Assembly (NCBI RefSeq): GCF_031179385.1
Contig: NZ_JAPSHV010000005.1
Coordinates: forward strand, 8,796-60,973
DNA: 52,178 bases
Origin: Arthrobacter sp.
Lineage (GTDB): Bacteria; Actinomycetota; Actinomycetes; Actinomycetales; Micrococcaceae
Direction: 5' to 3'
Shown: piece after piece, positions 8,883 through 17,148 of the stretch
Layout of the letters: each line of letters opens with the position of its first letter
Numbering within the stretch: the first letter of the stretch is position 1
Position numbers and translations under genes: made by a program
Notes under the pieces: model-generated
What the model was told of the DNA's origin: nothing
Database searches by the model: none
Seen by the model: only the letters and a program-made list of their open reading frames with translations

Positions 8883-9869
8883 ATGCCGCAGTTTGACCTC
8901 CCCCTCCGCGAGCTCGAACAATACGCGCCGGAGCGGGCTGAGCCCACTGATTTCGATGCCTTCTGGGAAAAGACGCTTGCCGAGGCGGCGTCGTTCTCGC
9001 TTGACGCCCGCTTCGAGGAGGTGGAGGCAGGTTATACCGAGCTCGTTACTGAAGACGTCACTTTCGCGGGATACGGAGGGCACCCGATCAAGGGGTGGAT
9101 GCTGCGGCCCCGGTCTGCGTCCGGCCCGCTGCCCACCGTCGTCACGTACATCGGTTATGGCGGCGGCAGGAGTCTTGTCGGTGAGTGGACAGCCATCCCC
9201 AGCACCGGCGTCGCACACTTTGTCATGGATCTGCGTGGCCAGGGGGCCGGACACAAAAGCGGAGACACCCCGGACCAGGGAGTGAGCGGACCGCACTTCG
9301 GAGGGCACCTCACGCTCGGAATCGATTCACCCGAGACCTACTACTACAGGCGCCTGTTCACCGACGCCGTGCGCGCTGTAGAGGCTGCGCAGGCTCATCC
9401 GTTCGTGGATCCCGCGCGTGTAATCATCTCCGGGGGAAGCCAGGGCGGGGCGATTGCGCTCGCATCCGCAGCCCTCACCCCAACCGTCCTGCAACAGGCC
9501 CCGCTGGCCGCAATTGTGGACGTTCCGTTCCTCTCGCATATCCGGCGCGCGACCGAGATTGTGGACACGGCACCCTACGGCGAGTTGGTGCGCTACCTCG
9601 GTGTACAGCGGGGTCGGGAAGAGGAAATCTTCAACACTCTCGGCTACTTCGACGGCGTGAACTTCGCAGCCCGCGCCACCATGCCGGCGCTCTTCTCCGT
9701 GGGTCTGCTCGATGACGTTTGCCCGCCTTCCTGCGTCTACGCCGCCTACAACCACTACGCAGGCGAGAAATCGATGAACGTCTACCCCTACAACGGACAC
9801 GAAAACGGCGGAGCGGTCCAGCTCGCCGAGCACATCCGGTTCCAACGGGAGATCTTCGCCTCGGCCTGA
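8883..9869 (+). CDS. CE7-family acetyl esterase (acetylxylan esterase / cephalosporin-C deacetylase type)
   Basis: A 328-residue enzyme with the CE7 layout. It begins MPQFDLPLREL, the usual start of the family, and has FWEK near residue 28. A conserved RGQG follows (about 118-121). The Ser nucleophile lies in SGGSQGG (Ser186), Asp in GLLDD (Asp277) and His in YNGHENGG (His306). The open frame extends to 8835, but the ATG at 8883 has a better ribosome site (AAGGA) and matches the family start. No signal peptide is seen, so it acts in the cytoplasm on imported acetylated sugars. Galacturonate residues of RG-I are commonly acetylated, which fits the locus. It is divergent from the transporter operon. 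Confidence 0.9.
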   Translation: MPQFDLPLRELEQYAPERAEPTDFDAFWEKTLAEAASFSLDARFEEVEAGYTELVTEDVTFAGYGGHPIKGWMLRPRSASGPLPTVVTYIGYGGGRSLVGEWTAIPSTGVAHFVMDLRGQGAGHKSGDTPDQGVSGPHFGGHLTLGIDSPETYYYRRLFTDAVRAVEAAQAHPFVDPARVIISGGSQGGAIALASAALTPTVLQQAPLAAIVDVPFLSHIRRATEIVDTAPYGELVRYLGVQRGREEEIFNTLGYFDGVNFAARATMPALFSVGLLDDVCPPSCVYAAYNHYAGEKSMNVYPYNGHENGGAVQLAEHIRFQREIFASA

Positions 9870-9942
9870 GCCCCGGACGGTCGGTTGCGCGCCGCGGCCC
9901 GGTGATTTCCGTCGGCGGCACCGGTCCGGCGATCATTGAGCG

Positions 9943-11013
9943 GTGCCCGATACTTCTCCGCCGCAGACCGCCACCGTGACCGAAGTGCCCGAACTGAGGT
10001 TCGGCGTCGTCGTCCCTCCGTCGCTCGATCCGGCAACCATGCAGGAGCTGCGTGCATCCCTGCCCGTGCTGCTCACCGAGTCGTATCCGGGAGTCGGATG
10101 GCGCGTGGACCTTGCAGTCGAGACCCTCGACGGCCACGCGCCGTCGGAGCTGTTGGAAACCGCGCGGGATCGGCTGCTGGATGAGGACTGGGACCTCGCC
10201 GTCGTTGTCAGCGATCTGGCGTTGCGCAGCGGGCGGAAGCCCGTGCTCACGCAGATCAGCCCCGTTCACAGGGTGGGCCTGGTGGCTCTGCCCGCGCTGC
10301 GGGCGGTGGGACGCAAGGAAAGCATTACGACGGCAGTCAGCCGCCTGGTCGGCCCTCTGGCGGGATGGGACGACGACGACGAACCCGTTGACCGCGCGCG
10401 CCGCGCGCACGAGATGGCCGACGACCTGCCCGACCTCGCCGACGAGAACCCTCTTCAGTTCACCGGCCGGGTGCTCGCGGGAAATGCCCGCGTACTGCTG
10501 GGCCTCATCCTCGCGAACCGGCCGTGGCGGCTCGCCGTCACGCTCTCCCGTGCGCTGACCGCGGCGGCGGCCGCCGGCGTCGTCACCCTCGCGACCAGTG
10601 ACCTCTGGCTGCTCGCAACCGCCTACGGGCCGTGGCGATTGGTCCTCCTGACCCTGCTTGCGGTGGGAGCCGTCACGCTGACGCTCATGATCGGTGCGGA
10701 CCTGTGGGAGCGCCCACGGCGGCGGGTCGAGCGGGAACAGGTTGCTCTGTTCAACCTCGCGACGACGGCAACCGTGGTGATCGGTGTCGTCACCTTCTTT
10801 GCGGCGCTCTTCGTCCTGTCCTTCCTGGCAGCGGTGCTGCTGGTCGACGCGGGGGTGTTTGCCGCCGTCGTCGGTGAATCCGTTGGCCTCGCGGAGTATG
10901 CGCAGCTCAGCCTGCTGACCGCCGCGTTGGCGACCGTGGGCGGTGCGCTCGGCGCGGGGCTGGAGAACGACGACGTCGTCCGTGCCGCGGCCTTCACCCG
11001 AAACGACGTCTAG
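9943..11013 (+). CDS. Multi-spanning membrane protein of unknown function
   Basis: A 356-residue protein with a GTG start. The first 190 residues look soluble and include the strand-rich LRFGVVVPP and DWDLAVVVSDLAL, and an acidic DDDDEPVDRARR stretch. About four hydrophobic segments follow, near residues 200-222, 226-248, 270-300 and 320-338. It ends in a short hydrophilic tail. I do not recognise a named family. The N-terminal domain could sense or bind something at the inner membrane face. It follows the esterase gene by 73 bases and may be co-transcribed with it, though the function shows no link to sugar use. Confidence 0.75.
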   Translation: MPDTSPPQTATVTEVPELRFGVVVPPSLDPATMQELRASLPVLLTESYPGVGWRVDLAVETLDGHAPSELLETARDRLLDEDWDLAVVVSDLALRSGRKPVLTQISPVHRVGLVALPALRAVGRKESITTAVSRLVGPLAGWDDDDEPVDRARRAHEMADDLPDLADENPLQFTGRVLAGNARVLLGLILANRPWRLAVTLSRALTAAAAAGVVTLATSDLWLLATAYGPWRLVLLTLLAVGAVTLTLMIGADLWERPRRRVEREQVALFNLATTATVVIGVVTFFAALFVLSFLAAVLLVDAGVFAAVVGESVGLAEYAQLSLLTAALATVGGALGAGLENDDVVRAAAFTRNDV

Positions 11014-11044
11014 CTCCTCGCCGCCGTCCTGCCGGGAAGCGAAC

Positions 11045-11100
11045 AAGAGCAATCCGGACAGGATGGCGCTGACTCGCACCTTCCTGTCCGGATTGCTCTT
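11045..11100. terminator. Strong intrinsic terminator between convergent genes
   Basis: A perfect 19-bp inverted repeat: the left arm at 11045-11063 starts AAGAGCAATCC and the right arm at 11082-11100 ends GGATTGCTCTT. The loop is 18 bases, and TT follows on the plus strand. It lies between the stops of the membrane protein (11013) and the PL11 lyase (11121). With A-rich and T-rich ends on both sides it can serve both directions. Confidence 0.9.
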
Positions 11101-11120
11101 TTATCCGTAGGGGCCAAACG

Positions 11121-13685
11121 CTACCGGACCATAGTGAGGACCGTCTGCGCTCCGTTGTCCAGAATTCCCCGGGCGGCATCGGATACGACGTCCGGCTTCT
11201 TGCCCTGGTTGAGCGCCTTCACGAACCGGTCCATCGCCTTGCCGACGTTGGCGACATTGCCCTGCTCAACACCCTCCTGCGCCTGGGCCAGCGAGGTTTC
11301 GAGCTGCTTGGCTACCGGTCCCGCAACATCGCCGCTGGCGATCAGGGATTCGAGCGTGGCCTGCAGGTATCCGATGAGCCCCGGAGTCCAGGCATCTGGC
11401 ACCGGAACATCTGCGAAGTCCATGTCCGAGGCAAAGTAGTAGCTCGTGTAGGACGGCTGGTTGTAGGAGGTGTTCTGGCGGGCCACCTCAGCGCGGTACT
11501 GCGGGTCGTGCATCAGCGTGGTCAGCTTGTGGTCCGTGACCTCGGTGCTGAGGTACACGCGGATCGCCGAGCTGTCTGCGGTACGAAGGAACAGCTCTTC
11601 CCGCCAGTCACCGAAGGCGTCCGCCACCAGTGCCGGGTTGCCCTTGGTGCCGTTGTTGGTCCGGGTGCCCTCAGCTGTCACGAGGCGGCCGCGGGTCCAG
11701 TCGTCGATGGTCGGCGTCCCGTTGCCGGAACCGTTGACGAGCTGCGTGGTCATGTCCGCCGCCCACTTGATGCTCTGGTTGGTGCCCGGGGTGCGGGACT
11801 CAACCCGCTCGCCGGTTGCGTTGAGCAGACCGGACCCGTCGCTGCCGCCAGGCATGCTGGCCCACACTTCGATACCCTCGACGTCGGAGCGCACATCACC
11901 GATCATGCCGCGGCCGGTGTCGCGGCCGGAGTACGCGCCGAAAAGCACTTCGCCGGTTGCCGCGTCACGCATGGCCGAGCCATAGGGAGCCCAGGCTCCG
12001 CCCTCGTGAACGGTCCAGATCTCCAGTCCGGGGCGGTTCGGATCAATGTCGGTGACGTGCATTGCGTCGCCGTGGCCAAGGCCTGCTTCCGCACCCGGAT
12101 TGCCGCTGCCCGACGGCAGGGTGTCGAAGGAGCTGTAGAGGAGCGAGCCGTCGTCGTCGATGGTGGCTGCGCCGTAAACGATCTCGTGCTTGCCGTCGCC
12201 GTCCACATCGGCGGCGCTGAGGGAGTGGAAGCCCTGAGTGGTGATGGAACCGAACTCGGGATCAGTGCCCAGGCGTCCATGGGGGCCGTCGTTGAACGGA
12301 TTGGTCATCGGAGTCCAACCGCTGTCCACGTTCCAGACCTTGGAGAGGTTCTTGCCGTCCCAGTTGTAGGCAACCAGGGTGGAGCGGGTGTAGTAGCCGC
12401 GGGCGAAGACGGCCGACGGACGCTGGCCGTCGAGGTAGGCGACACCCGCCAGGAAGCGGTCCACACGGTTGCCCGGCTCGATGCGGCTCATGGCGTAGTC
12501 GCCCCACATGAGGCCGTCGTCGTGACGTCCCGGCTCGTAGTCCACGGTCTGGAGCTCATCTCCAGTGGCGCCGTCGAACACCGTGAGGTATTCGGGGCCG
12601 CTCAGGATGAAGCCCTCGAAAGCGCGGAGGTTGTTGCGGGTGCTCCGTGAGGGTGCGTAGACGTCGATGAAGTAGTCCGCCATCGCGCGGGCATCGGCGT
12701 CGGAGAGCGGGTACTCGTACCGCTGCTCGATTCCGAACGCTTCCTCGAGGGTTGCCGGCCAGTTTCCGGCAACCACCTCAGGGTGCTCGTGCCAGCCGGC
12801 GAACATGTCGACGACGTGCTCGTAGTAATCGGCCGCGCTCTTCCGGTAGTCATCGGTGTTGCTGTAGCCCGCCGCGACGTCGTCCGCCGGCATGGTGATG
12901 TATTCAGGCTCGCCGGCCACGCCGTCCGTGTACCTGGTGACCGTGGTGCCTGGCGCGGTCTTCATCATCATCTCGGTGCGGCCGTCGCCGTCGAAGTCAT
13001 AGACCATGAACTGCGTGTAGTGCGCGCCGGAACGGATGTTCACGCCGAGGTCGATGCGGTGAAGCAGTGTGCCGTCCATCGCGTACGTGTCGATGTAGGT
13101 GTTGCCGGTGTAGCCGACCTGTGAGACGTCCTTGGAGTTGTTCGGCTCCCACTTCACGACGTACTCATAGTCGCCGTCACCGTCCGCATCGCCGAGGCTC
13201 ATGTCACTCGCCGAGTAGGCGTAGCTGTCACCCTTGGGAGTGACACCGTCGGCCGGCTTCTGGAGCGGGATCTCGGTGTACCCCTGCGCCCACGGGCTGA
13301 CGTCTGCGCTGCGCTGCAGTTCAACCCCACCGACGACGGCGGCAACGGAGTAGGTTGCATCAGCCGGCGCGCCGGTGTCGAGGTAGTTGGTGCTGTCGGT
13401 GACTGTGGCGATCTTCTCGCCGTTGCGGTAGACGGCGAAGTCGGCGCCGGTCTGACCGGTTTCGTTGGCTCCGGTTACTTCAGTAGCCAGGAGACGCCAG
13501 CTGAGGAAGGTTCCCTCGGTCGTGGCGGCCGCGACCAGGCCGCGGTCGAGGTGTTCGAGCTGTACGCCGATCTGGGCGTCGGGGGCGGGAGCAGCTGCGG
13601 CGGGAACGCCGCCGCCTCCCGCAATCAGGGCTGCACTGACGGCAAGCGTCGCCGGTATGGGTGTCAAGCGAAAGCGCGGGTTCAT
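11121..13685 (-). CDS. Secreted rhamnogalacturonan lyase, PL11 (YesW-like), with helical C-terminal domain
   Basis: An 854-residue secreted enzyme. The signal peptide runs to about residue 32 (GVPAAAA). An N-terminal beta-sandwich (about 35-125) is followed by the eight-bladed propeller of PL11, recognisable from repeated Ca-binding loops such as DADGDGDYEYVVKWEP, DFDGDGRTEMMMKT and DVDGDGKHEIVYG. The family cuts the rhamnose-galacturonate backbone of RG-I by beta-elimination and needs calcium. The last 85 or so residues (from LIGYLQATLESL) form a helical domain like the tail of the ThuA-domain protein downstream, probably FIMAH-type. AAAGGA precedes the ATG. A type B operator lies 18-32 bases upstream of the start. 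The gene is monocistronic, between a terminator and the promoter region. Confidence 0.93.
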   Translation of the reverse strand: MNPRFRLTPIPATLAVSAALIAGGGGVPAAAAPAPDAQIGVQLEHLDRGLVAAATTEGTFLSWRLLATEVTGANETGQTGADFAVYRNGEKIATVTDSTNYLDTGAPADATYSVAAVVGGVELQRSADVSPWAQGYTEIPLQKPADGVTPKGDSYAYSASDMSLGDADGDGDYEYVVKWEPNNSKDVSQVGYTGNTYIDTYAMDGTLLHRIDLGVNIRSGAHYTQFMVYDFDGDGRTEMMMKTAPGTTVTRYTDGVAGEPEYITMPADDVAAGYSNTDDYRKSAADYYEHVVDMFAGWHEHPEVVAGNWPATLEEAFGIEQRYEYPLSDADARAMADYFIDVYAPSRSTRNNLRAFEGFILSGPEYLTVFDGATGDELQTVDYEPGRHDDGLMWGDYAMSRIEPGNRVDRFLAGVAYLDGQRPSAVFARGYYTRSTLVAYNWDGKNLSKVWNVDSGWTPMTNPFNDGPHGRLGTDPEFGSITTQGFHSLSAADVDGDGKHEIVYGAATIDDDGSLLYSSFDTLPSGSGNPGAEAGLGHGDAMHVTDIDPNRPGLEIWTVHEGGAWAPYGSAMRDAATGEVLFGAYSGRDTGRGMIGDVRSDVEGIEVWASMPGGSDGSGLLNATGERVESRTPGTNQSIKWAADMTTQLVNGSGNGTPTIDDWTRGRLVTAEGTRTNNGTKGNPALVADAFGDWREELFLRTADSSAIRVYLSTEVTDHKLTTLMHDPQYRAEVARQNTSYNQPSYTSYYFASDMDFADVPVPDAWTPGLIGYLQATLESLIASGDVAGPVAKQLETSLAQAQEGVEQGNVANVGKAMDRFVKALNQGKKPDVVSDAARGILDNGAQTVLTMVR

Positions 13686-13702
13686 CTTTGAATCCTTTCA
13701 AC

Positions 13703-13717
13703 GGAAAACGCTTTCTC
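13703..13717. promoter_or_regulatory. Operator-like palindrome, type B, before the PL11 lyase
   Basis: GGAAAACGCTTTCTC contains GAAA-ACGC-TTTC, a LacI/CcpA-like palindrome. With the preceding AC it shares 13 of 15 or so positions with the site at 8769-8782. It lies close to the lyase start, where a bound repressor would block transcription or early elongation. Confidence 0.55.
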
Positions 13718-13924
13718 TAGGCTAGGGGAAGTGCCGGAGACAGGTCAAGGTTTTTCCAAGGTCGAGATGAGTGGCCTCGATGCCGCCGGATGCGGAGAAG
13801 GTTCGGTGGTGTCCGCGGCCGCCTACCGCGCCGCGGGGCTATGTTGTCTCAGGCAGTAAAGTCGGCCCCCACGACTCGATCAGCAACAAGCGGGGTTGAT
13901 GGGGTTTGCTAACTGGCGACTCGT

Positions 13925-14641
13925 TCAGTGATCGTCCGGCTCCTGGAACTCCAATGGAACAGCATCCGGATCACCATCCGGGGCAAGGAAAAGGTGTACG
14001 TGTCCTCCCCCTGACTCAACGGTCAGGGTGTCGAGCTGCGCTGCTCCGGACTGCCAGAGGCGAACCGCCGCATCGCGCCGCTCGATCACAGTCTCGGCAT
14101 ACGATTCGCGCTCCTCATGGGGCGCATTGAGAAGGTGGCCATAATCCGCCACAGCCGACTCGAGCAAGTGGGCGGCACCGACGAAGGCCTCCCTGGCCAC
14201 CGTCTGTTCGCTTGTGCCTTCCCCGACAGCGTCCAACGACGACATCGCGCGCTCCAGCGCCAGCTCCCACTCACCCGCCTCACCGGCGCCTGCGACGTTC
14301 GGAGTAGCGTCTTGCTGCGCCGACACAGCGAAGGAGAGCTTCTGCAGGACCTCCCCCATATGCCCATGCGCCACTTCGGCGGCGGAAGCAAGGCTGACGT
14401 TGAGCTCTGCCCGTTCCCGCGCCTGCTCAGCAGCCAGTTTCTCAGCGACCGCTTCAATTGAAGCGACCTCAGGCGCCTCCTCTCCGCGCGGATCCCGACC
14501 AGCGGCAAGCGCGGTAGCGGCGACAGCGACGAGCACCACGGCAACTGCAGCCATGGCGAGGACCAGTGTTATGCGCCAGCGGCGGGACAAACGGTTCACG
14601 ATGATCAACACAACCTTTGATGGATCTACCACACGCTCCAT
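13925..14641 (-). CDS. Membrane-anchored extracytoplasmic protein of unknown function
   Basis: A 238-residue protein. A basic stretch (NRLSRRWRI) is followed by one membrane segment (about residues 24-47) acting as an uncleaved anchor or signal. The rest is a long Glu/Ala-rich, mostly helical domain (about 55-200) with coiled-coil character, and an acidic C-terminus. I do not recognise a family. The ribosome site is weak, so the start could be one of the GTG/TTG codons a few residues downstream. It stands alone between the lyase and ThuA genes, and nothing in it indicates sugar binding. Confidence 0.6.
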   Translation of the reverse strand: MERVVDPSKVVLIIVNRLSRRWRITLVLAMAAVAVVLVAVAATALAAGRDPRGEEAPEVASIEAVAEKLAAEQARERAELNVSLASAAEVAHGHMGEVLQKLSFAVSAQQDATPNVAGAGEAGEWELALERAMSSLDAVGEGTSEQTVAREAFVGAAHLLESAVADYGHLLNAPHEERESYAETVIERRDAAVRLWQSGAAQLDTLTVESGGGHVHLFLAPDGDPDAVPLEFQEPDDH

Positions 14642-14734
14642 TCGCTGCCGACTTTTGACGGCAGTGTGGAGCGTCGCGAAGCAAGCACGTCAGCAGGTAT
14701 CGGGGTAGGCGACCTGATGGTCGCCAGAGGAAGA

Positions 14735-14772
14735 TCGCCGCACTGGCCCTGACGCAGCGGCCAGTGCGGCGA
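14735..14772. terminator. Hairpin downstream of the ThuA-domain gene
   Basis: A perfect 14-bp inverted repeat (TCGCCGCACTGGCC at 14735-14748 and its complement at 14759-14772) has a 10-base loop. It starts 9 bases after the end of the minus-strand ThuA gene. The following bases on that strand (ATCTTCC) are only weakly T-rich, so termination is likely but not textbook. Confidence 0.7.
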
Positions 14773-14780
14773 CCATACGT

Positions 14781-15923
14781 TTACTCCAGCTCGCTCTGCC
14801 AGGTTTGCAGGTCGCGAACCTTTCCGATCAGCAGGCCCTGCGCTCCGGAACCAGCGTCAACGTGCGCCCGTACCTGTGCGACAGCTGCATTGAGCTTGTC
14901 TGCAGAGTCAGCATGCAGGCCCGCATCCGCCAGCTCCTGGGCCTTCTCCAGTTGCTTCGACAGCTGTTCGGCGGCCTTCGGCGAAATCGTTCCGTCAGCC
15001 AGCAGGTTTTCGGTCAATGATTCCACCTCGTACCAAGTGGTGCAGTCGCCGCCGCCGTCGACAGCACCGGCCGACCATGCGATCCCACCCAGAAGGTGCT
15101 CAAGGAACACCGGATCCACGTACGACGCTTCTGTGTGCCCTCCGGCCGTGTACCACGAGCGCGCTGACTCAAAGTTGTGGCACCAGGACAGCGGGTGATC
15201 GGAACCCATGGCATTACGGCCGGGGTTGTAGGTTGTCTCATCGAGATTTGTGAGCACACGTACGGCATCGCGCGGGCTCTGGTTGAAGTTGTACCACTCG
15301 TCAAATCGGGTCCAGGATCCTGACAGATGCTTCGTGGAAGGGTGGGTGCCGTCTTCAACCGTCTGAACGGCGGTTTGCTGCGCGGGATGGCTGACGAACC
15401 GGGCACCGCCGCCTGTTAGTTCGCTGTACCAGGGAACGGTGTGCATCGAATCTGTCGCGGCATGGACACCGGCAAATCCGCCGCCGGCTCGGATATACCC
15501 CTGGAATGCTGTCAATTCACTGGTGTCGAGCAACGTGGGTTTCGCCGGATCGAGGTTATTCGTGCCGTCGACCGTGGATACGAAAACGATCGTTTCGTAC
15601 TTGGCCAGATCCGACGCACTGGTGAAAGGGGTGGTTGGCAGCGTGCGGTCCGGTTGCCCCAGATTCCTCGACGAGGTCGGCGGATCCCAGACATCGACGC
15701 TGAAACCGTTCGCTTCACCGAGGGCGATGATCGCCGTTGTGGCCTCGTCGATGCTGCTATGGCGGAAGCCTGTCGTCTTTCCCACCACAAGAACGTCATA
15801 GTCCTCGACCACAGCGGCTGTGGTGGAGACTGGCTCGGCCTGGGCGGGGGCCGTCGCCAACGCGGGAACGACGAGCGCCGCTCCTAAAACGCCGAGGGCT
15901 GCCTGACTGATGTATCGCTTCAT
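14781..15923 (-). CDS. Secreted ThuA-domain protein with helical C-terminal domain
   Basis: A 380-residue exported protein. The signal peptide begins MKRYISQAALGVLG and is cleaved near residue 29 (APAQA). A ThuA-like, glutamine-amidotransferase-type fold domain follows (about 42-280), with DVLVVGKTTGFRHSSI, GGGFAGVHAATDS and HPLSWCHNF as recognisable landmarks. ThuA-family proteins act on sugars, but the chemistry of this secreted branch is not settled. The last 75 residues (from VESLTENLLADG) resemble the C-terminus of the PL11 lyase. I chose the ATG at 15923 because AAGGAG precedes it. The open frame upstream to 16052 lacks a ribosome site. A 29-bp dyad lies about 105 bases upstream. Confidence 0.85.
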   Translation of the reverse strand: MKRYISQAALGVLGAALVVPALATAPAQAEPVSTTAAVVEDYDVLVVGKTTGFRHSSIDEATTAIIALGEANGFSVDVWDPPTSSRNLGQPDRTLPTTPFTSASDLAKYETIVFVSTVDGTNNLDPAKPTLLDTSELTAFQGYIRAGGGFAGVHAATDSMHTVPWYSELTGGGARFVSHPAQQTAVQTVEDGTHPSTKHLSGSWTRFDEWYNFNQSPRDAVRVLTNLDETTYNPGRNAMGSDHPLSWCHNFESARSWYTAGGHTEASYVDPVFLEHLLGGIAWSAGAVDGGGDCTTWYEVESLTENLLADGTISPKAAEQLSKQLEKAQELADAGLHADSADKLNAAVAQVRAHVDAGSGAQGLLIGKVRDLQTWQSELE

Positions 15924-16230
15924 TGCGCTCCTTCTGTTACGGCTGAATTCCCGAGCCGCGGACGGCTGAGCCGGAGGTTCGGGGGAAGTACGCTGCCGGT
16001 CCCCTTCAGCGCCGCTACTCTCATCGGCGGAATATGTTGGATCGAACAACATATTCCAAGTAAAGCGCCAATTGCGTCAGGAATCTACAGTTCGGCCTGA
16101 GGAAAATGCCCTGCTGATGAGAAGGGACCGGCAGCCCTACGCCGGGGACAGCCTGATTGGAGACCTGACCGTGTCATTACGCCGCCGTATCGACAGAAGA
16201 AAAGACGGGTTGCGCAGAGCCCTGCTTCGG
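15924..16230. other. 307-base intergenic region before the ThuA gene
   Basis: This stretch lies between the ThuA start and the end of the GH43-like gene, both on the minus strand. It holds the 29-bp dyad at 16029-16057 and presumably the ThuA promoter. A short GCCCTGC/GCAGGGC hairpin overlaps the stop of the GH43-like gene, with T-rich sequence further on, and could be a weak terminator. I see no other gene in it. Confidence 0.6.
16029..16057. promoter_or_regulatory. 29-bp dyad, probable operator of the ThuA gene
   Basis: The arms GGAATATGTTG (16029-16039) and CAACATATTCC (16047-16057) are perfect inverted repeats of 11 bp around a 7-base centre, GATCGAA. It is AT-rich in GC-rich surroundings. 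The size and spacing fit a dimeric repressor of GntR or TetR type. It is unlike the two operator types found elsewhere in the locus. Confidence 0.65.
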
Positions 16231-17148
16231 TCAGCGCAGGGCATCCACGGGCGCGTCGCGGTCGCAGATCAACGTCCCGCCCGCGACCCATAGGCGGGCG
16301 CGGTGCACCTCCGAGCGCCGCAGTGCGCCGGACTGAAGCTCGACGTCGTTACTTCCGTCCCACTCCGGATGCGTGAAGTAGAACGCGACGGCTTCCTCGC
16401 CACGGACGACGACGTCGGCATGCCTGCCCACCTGCCGATCCTCGGGGTGCTTTCCCGGCGCGTCGAGGATGAGACCCTGAGCGGTCCAATGCACACCGTC
16501 ATGTGACCGGTAGACGCGCTGGCCCCGCCACTCGTCGACAATCATCCACATCCAGCCGGCGAGCGGGAAAACGTTCGGCCCTTCGTGCGGCAACCCGTCG
16601 ATGACCCGCCCTTCCACGGTCCACGACTGTCCGTCCGGACTTACTGCAGCCCAGGTGGTGGAGCCGTCCGCTTCGTCCTTGTACCAGAGGCGGAGCAGTC
16701 CGTCAGGGGTGCGGGCGACCGCGGCATCGATGACGTAGTTGGAACTCAGCTCAAGAAACCCGCGGTGTTCCCAGTTCTCCAGGTCGTCGCTGACCAGGTG
16801 GGCGATACGGCGCTCGTGGCCCTCCCAGGTCGAAGCCACCCCACGGATCCACGTGAGGTACATGGAGTACTGCCCGCCGTCCCACACGACTTCGGGCGCC
16901 CAGTGGGTGTTCAACCCGGGCTCATCCGCCGGGTCGAGCCCGTCGACCACACCGCGATAATGCCAGTGAGCGCCGTCGTCGGACACCGCCATGCCGATCC
17001 GGCTGCCGTGCACCCACTCGACGCCGTGACCGGGGTCCGAGGGGCGCCGCTGGGTGTAGAACATCCGCCACTGCCCGGTCTGTTCATCCCGGATGACCGT
17101 TGGATCGGTGGGTCCGCCGAGCGGGTCGGACAGCAGCGGCGCGCTCAC
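16231..17148 (-). CDS. GH43-like five-bladed-propeller glycosidase
   Basis: A 305-residue protein with no signal peptide. Repeated motifs of the type VSDDGAHWHY, VSDDLENWEH, VSPDGQSWTV and RSHDGVHWTA mark the blades of a five-bladed propeller as in GH43, GH32, GH117 and GH130. An early Asp-Pro (GGPTDPTVIRD, Asp15) and a Glu in HWAPEVVWDGG are candidate catalytic residues. The start is GTG, overlapping the end of the MocA dehydrogenase gene by 4 bases, so the two are translationally coupled. In an RG-I locus it could remove arabinose, galactose or a modified unit from side chains. The exact family and substrate are uncertain. Confidence 0.7.
   Translation of the reverse strand: MSAPLLSDPLGGPTDPTVIRDEQTGQWRMFYTQRRPSDPGHGVEWVHGSRIGMAVSDDGAHWHYRGVVDGLDPADEPGLNTHWAPEVVWDGGQYSMYLTWIRGVASTWEGHERRIAHLVSDDLENWEHRGFLELSSNYVIDAAVARTPDGLLRLWYKDEADGSTTWAAVSPDGQSWTVEGRVIDGLPHEGPNVFPLAGWMWMIVDEWRGQRVYRSHDGVHWTAQGLILDAPGKHPEDRQVGRHADVVVRGEEAVAFYFTHPEWDGSNDVELQSGALRRSEVHRARLWVAGGTLICDRDAPVDALR

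Noticed and set aside
9631-11079. 482-codon minus-strand open frame across the esterase end and the membrane protein
   Set aside because: It crosses two genes and the intergenic gap. The plus-strand frames show an esterase active site and clear membrane segments.
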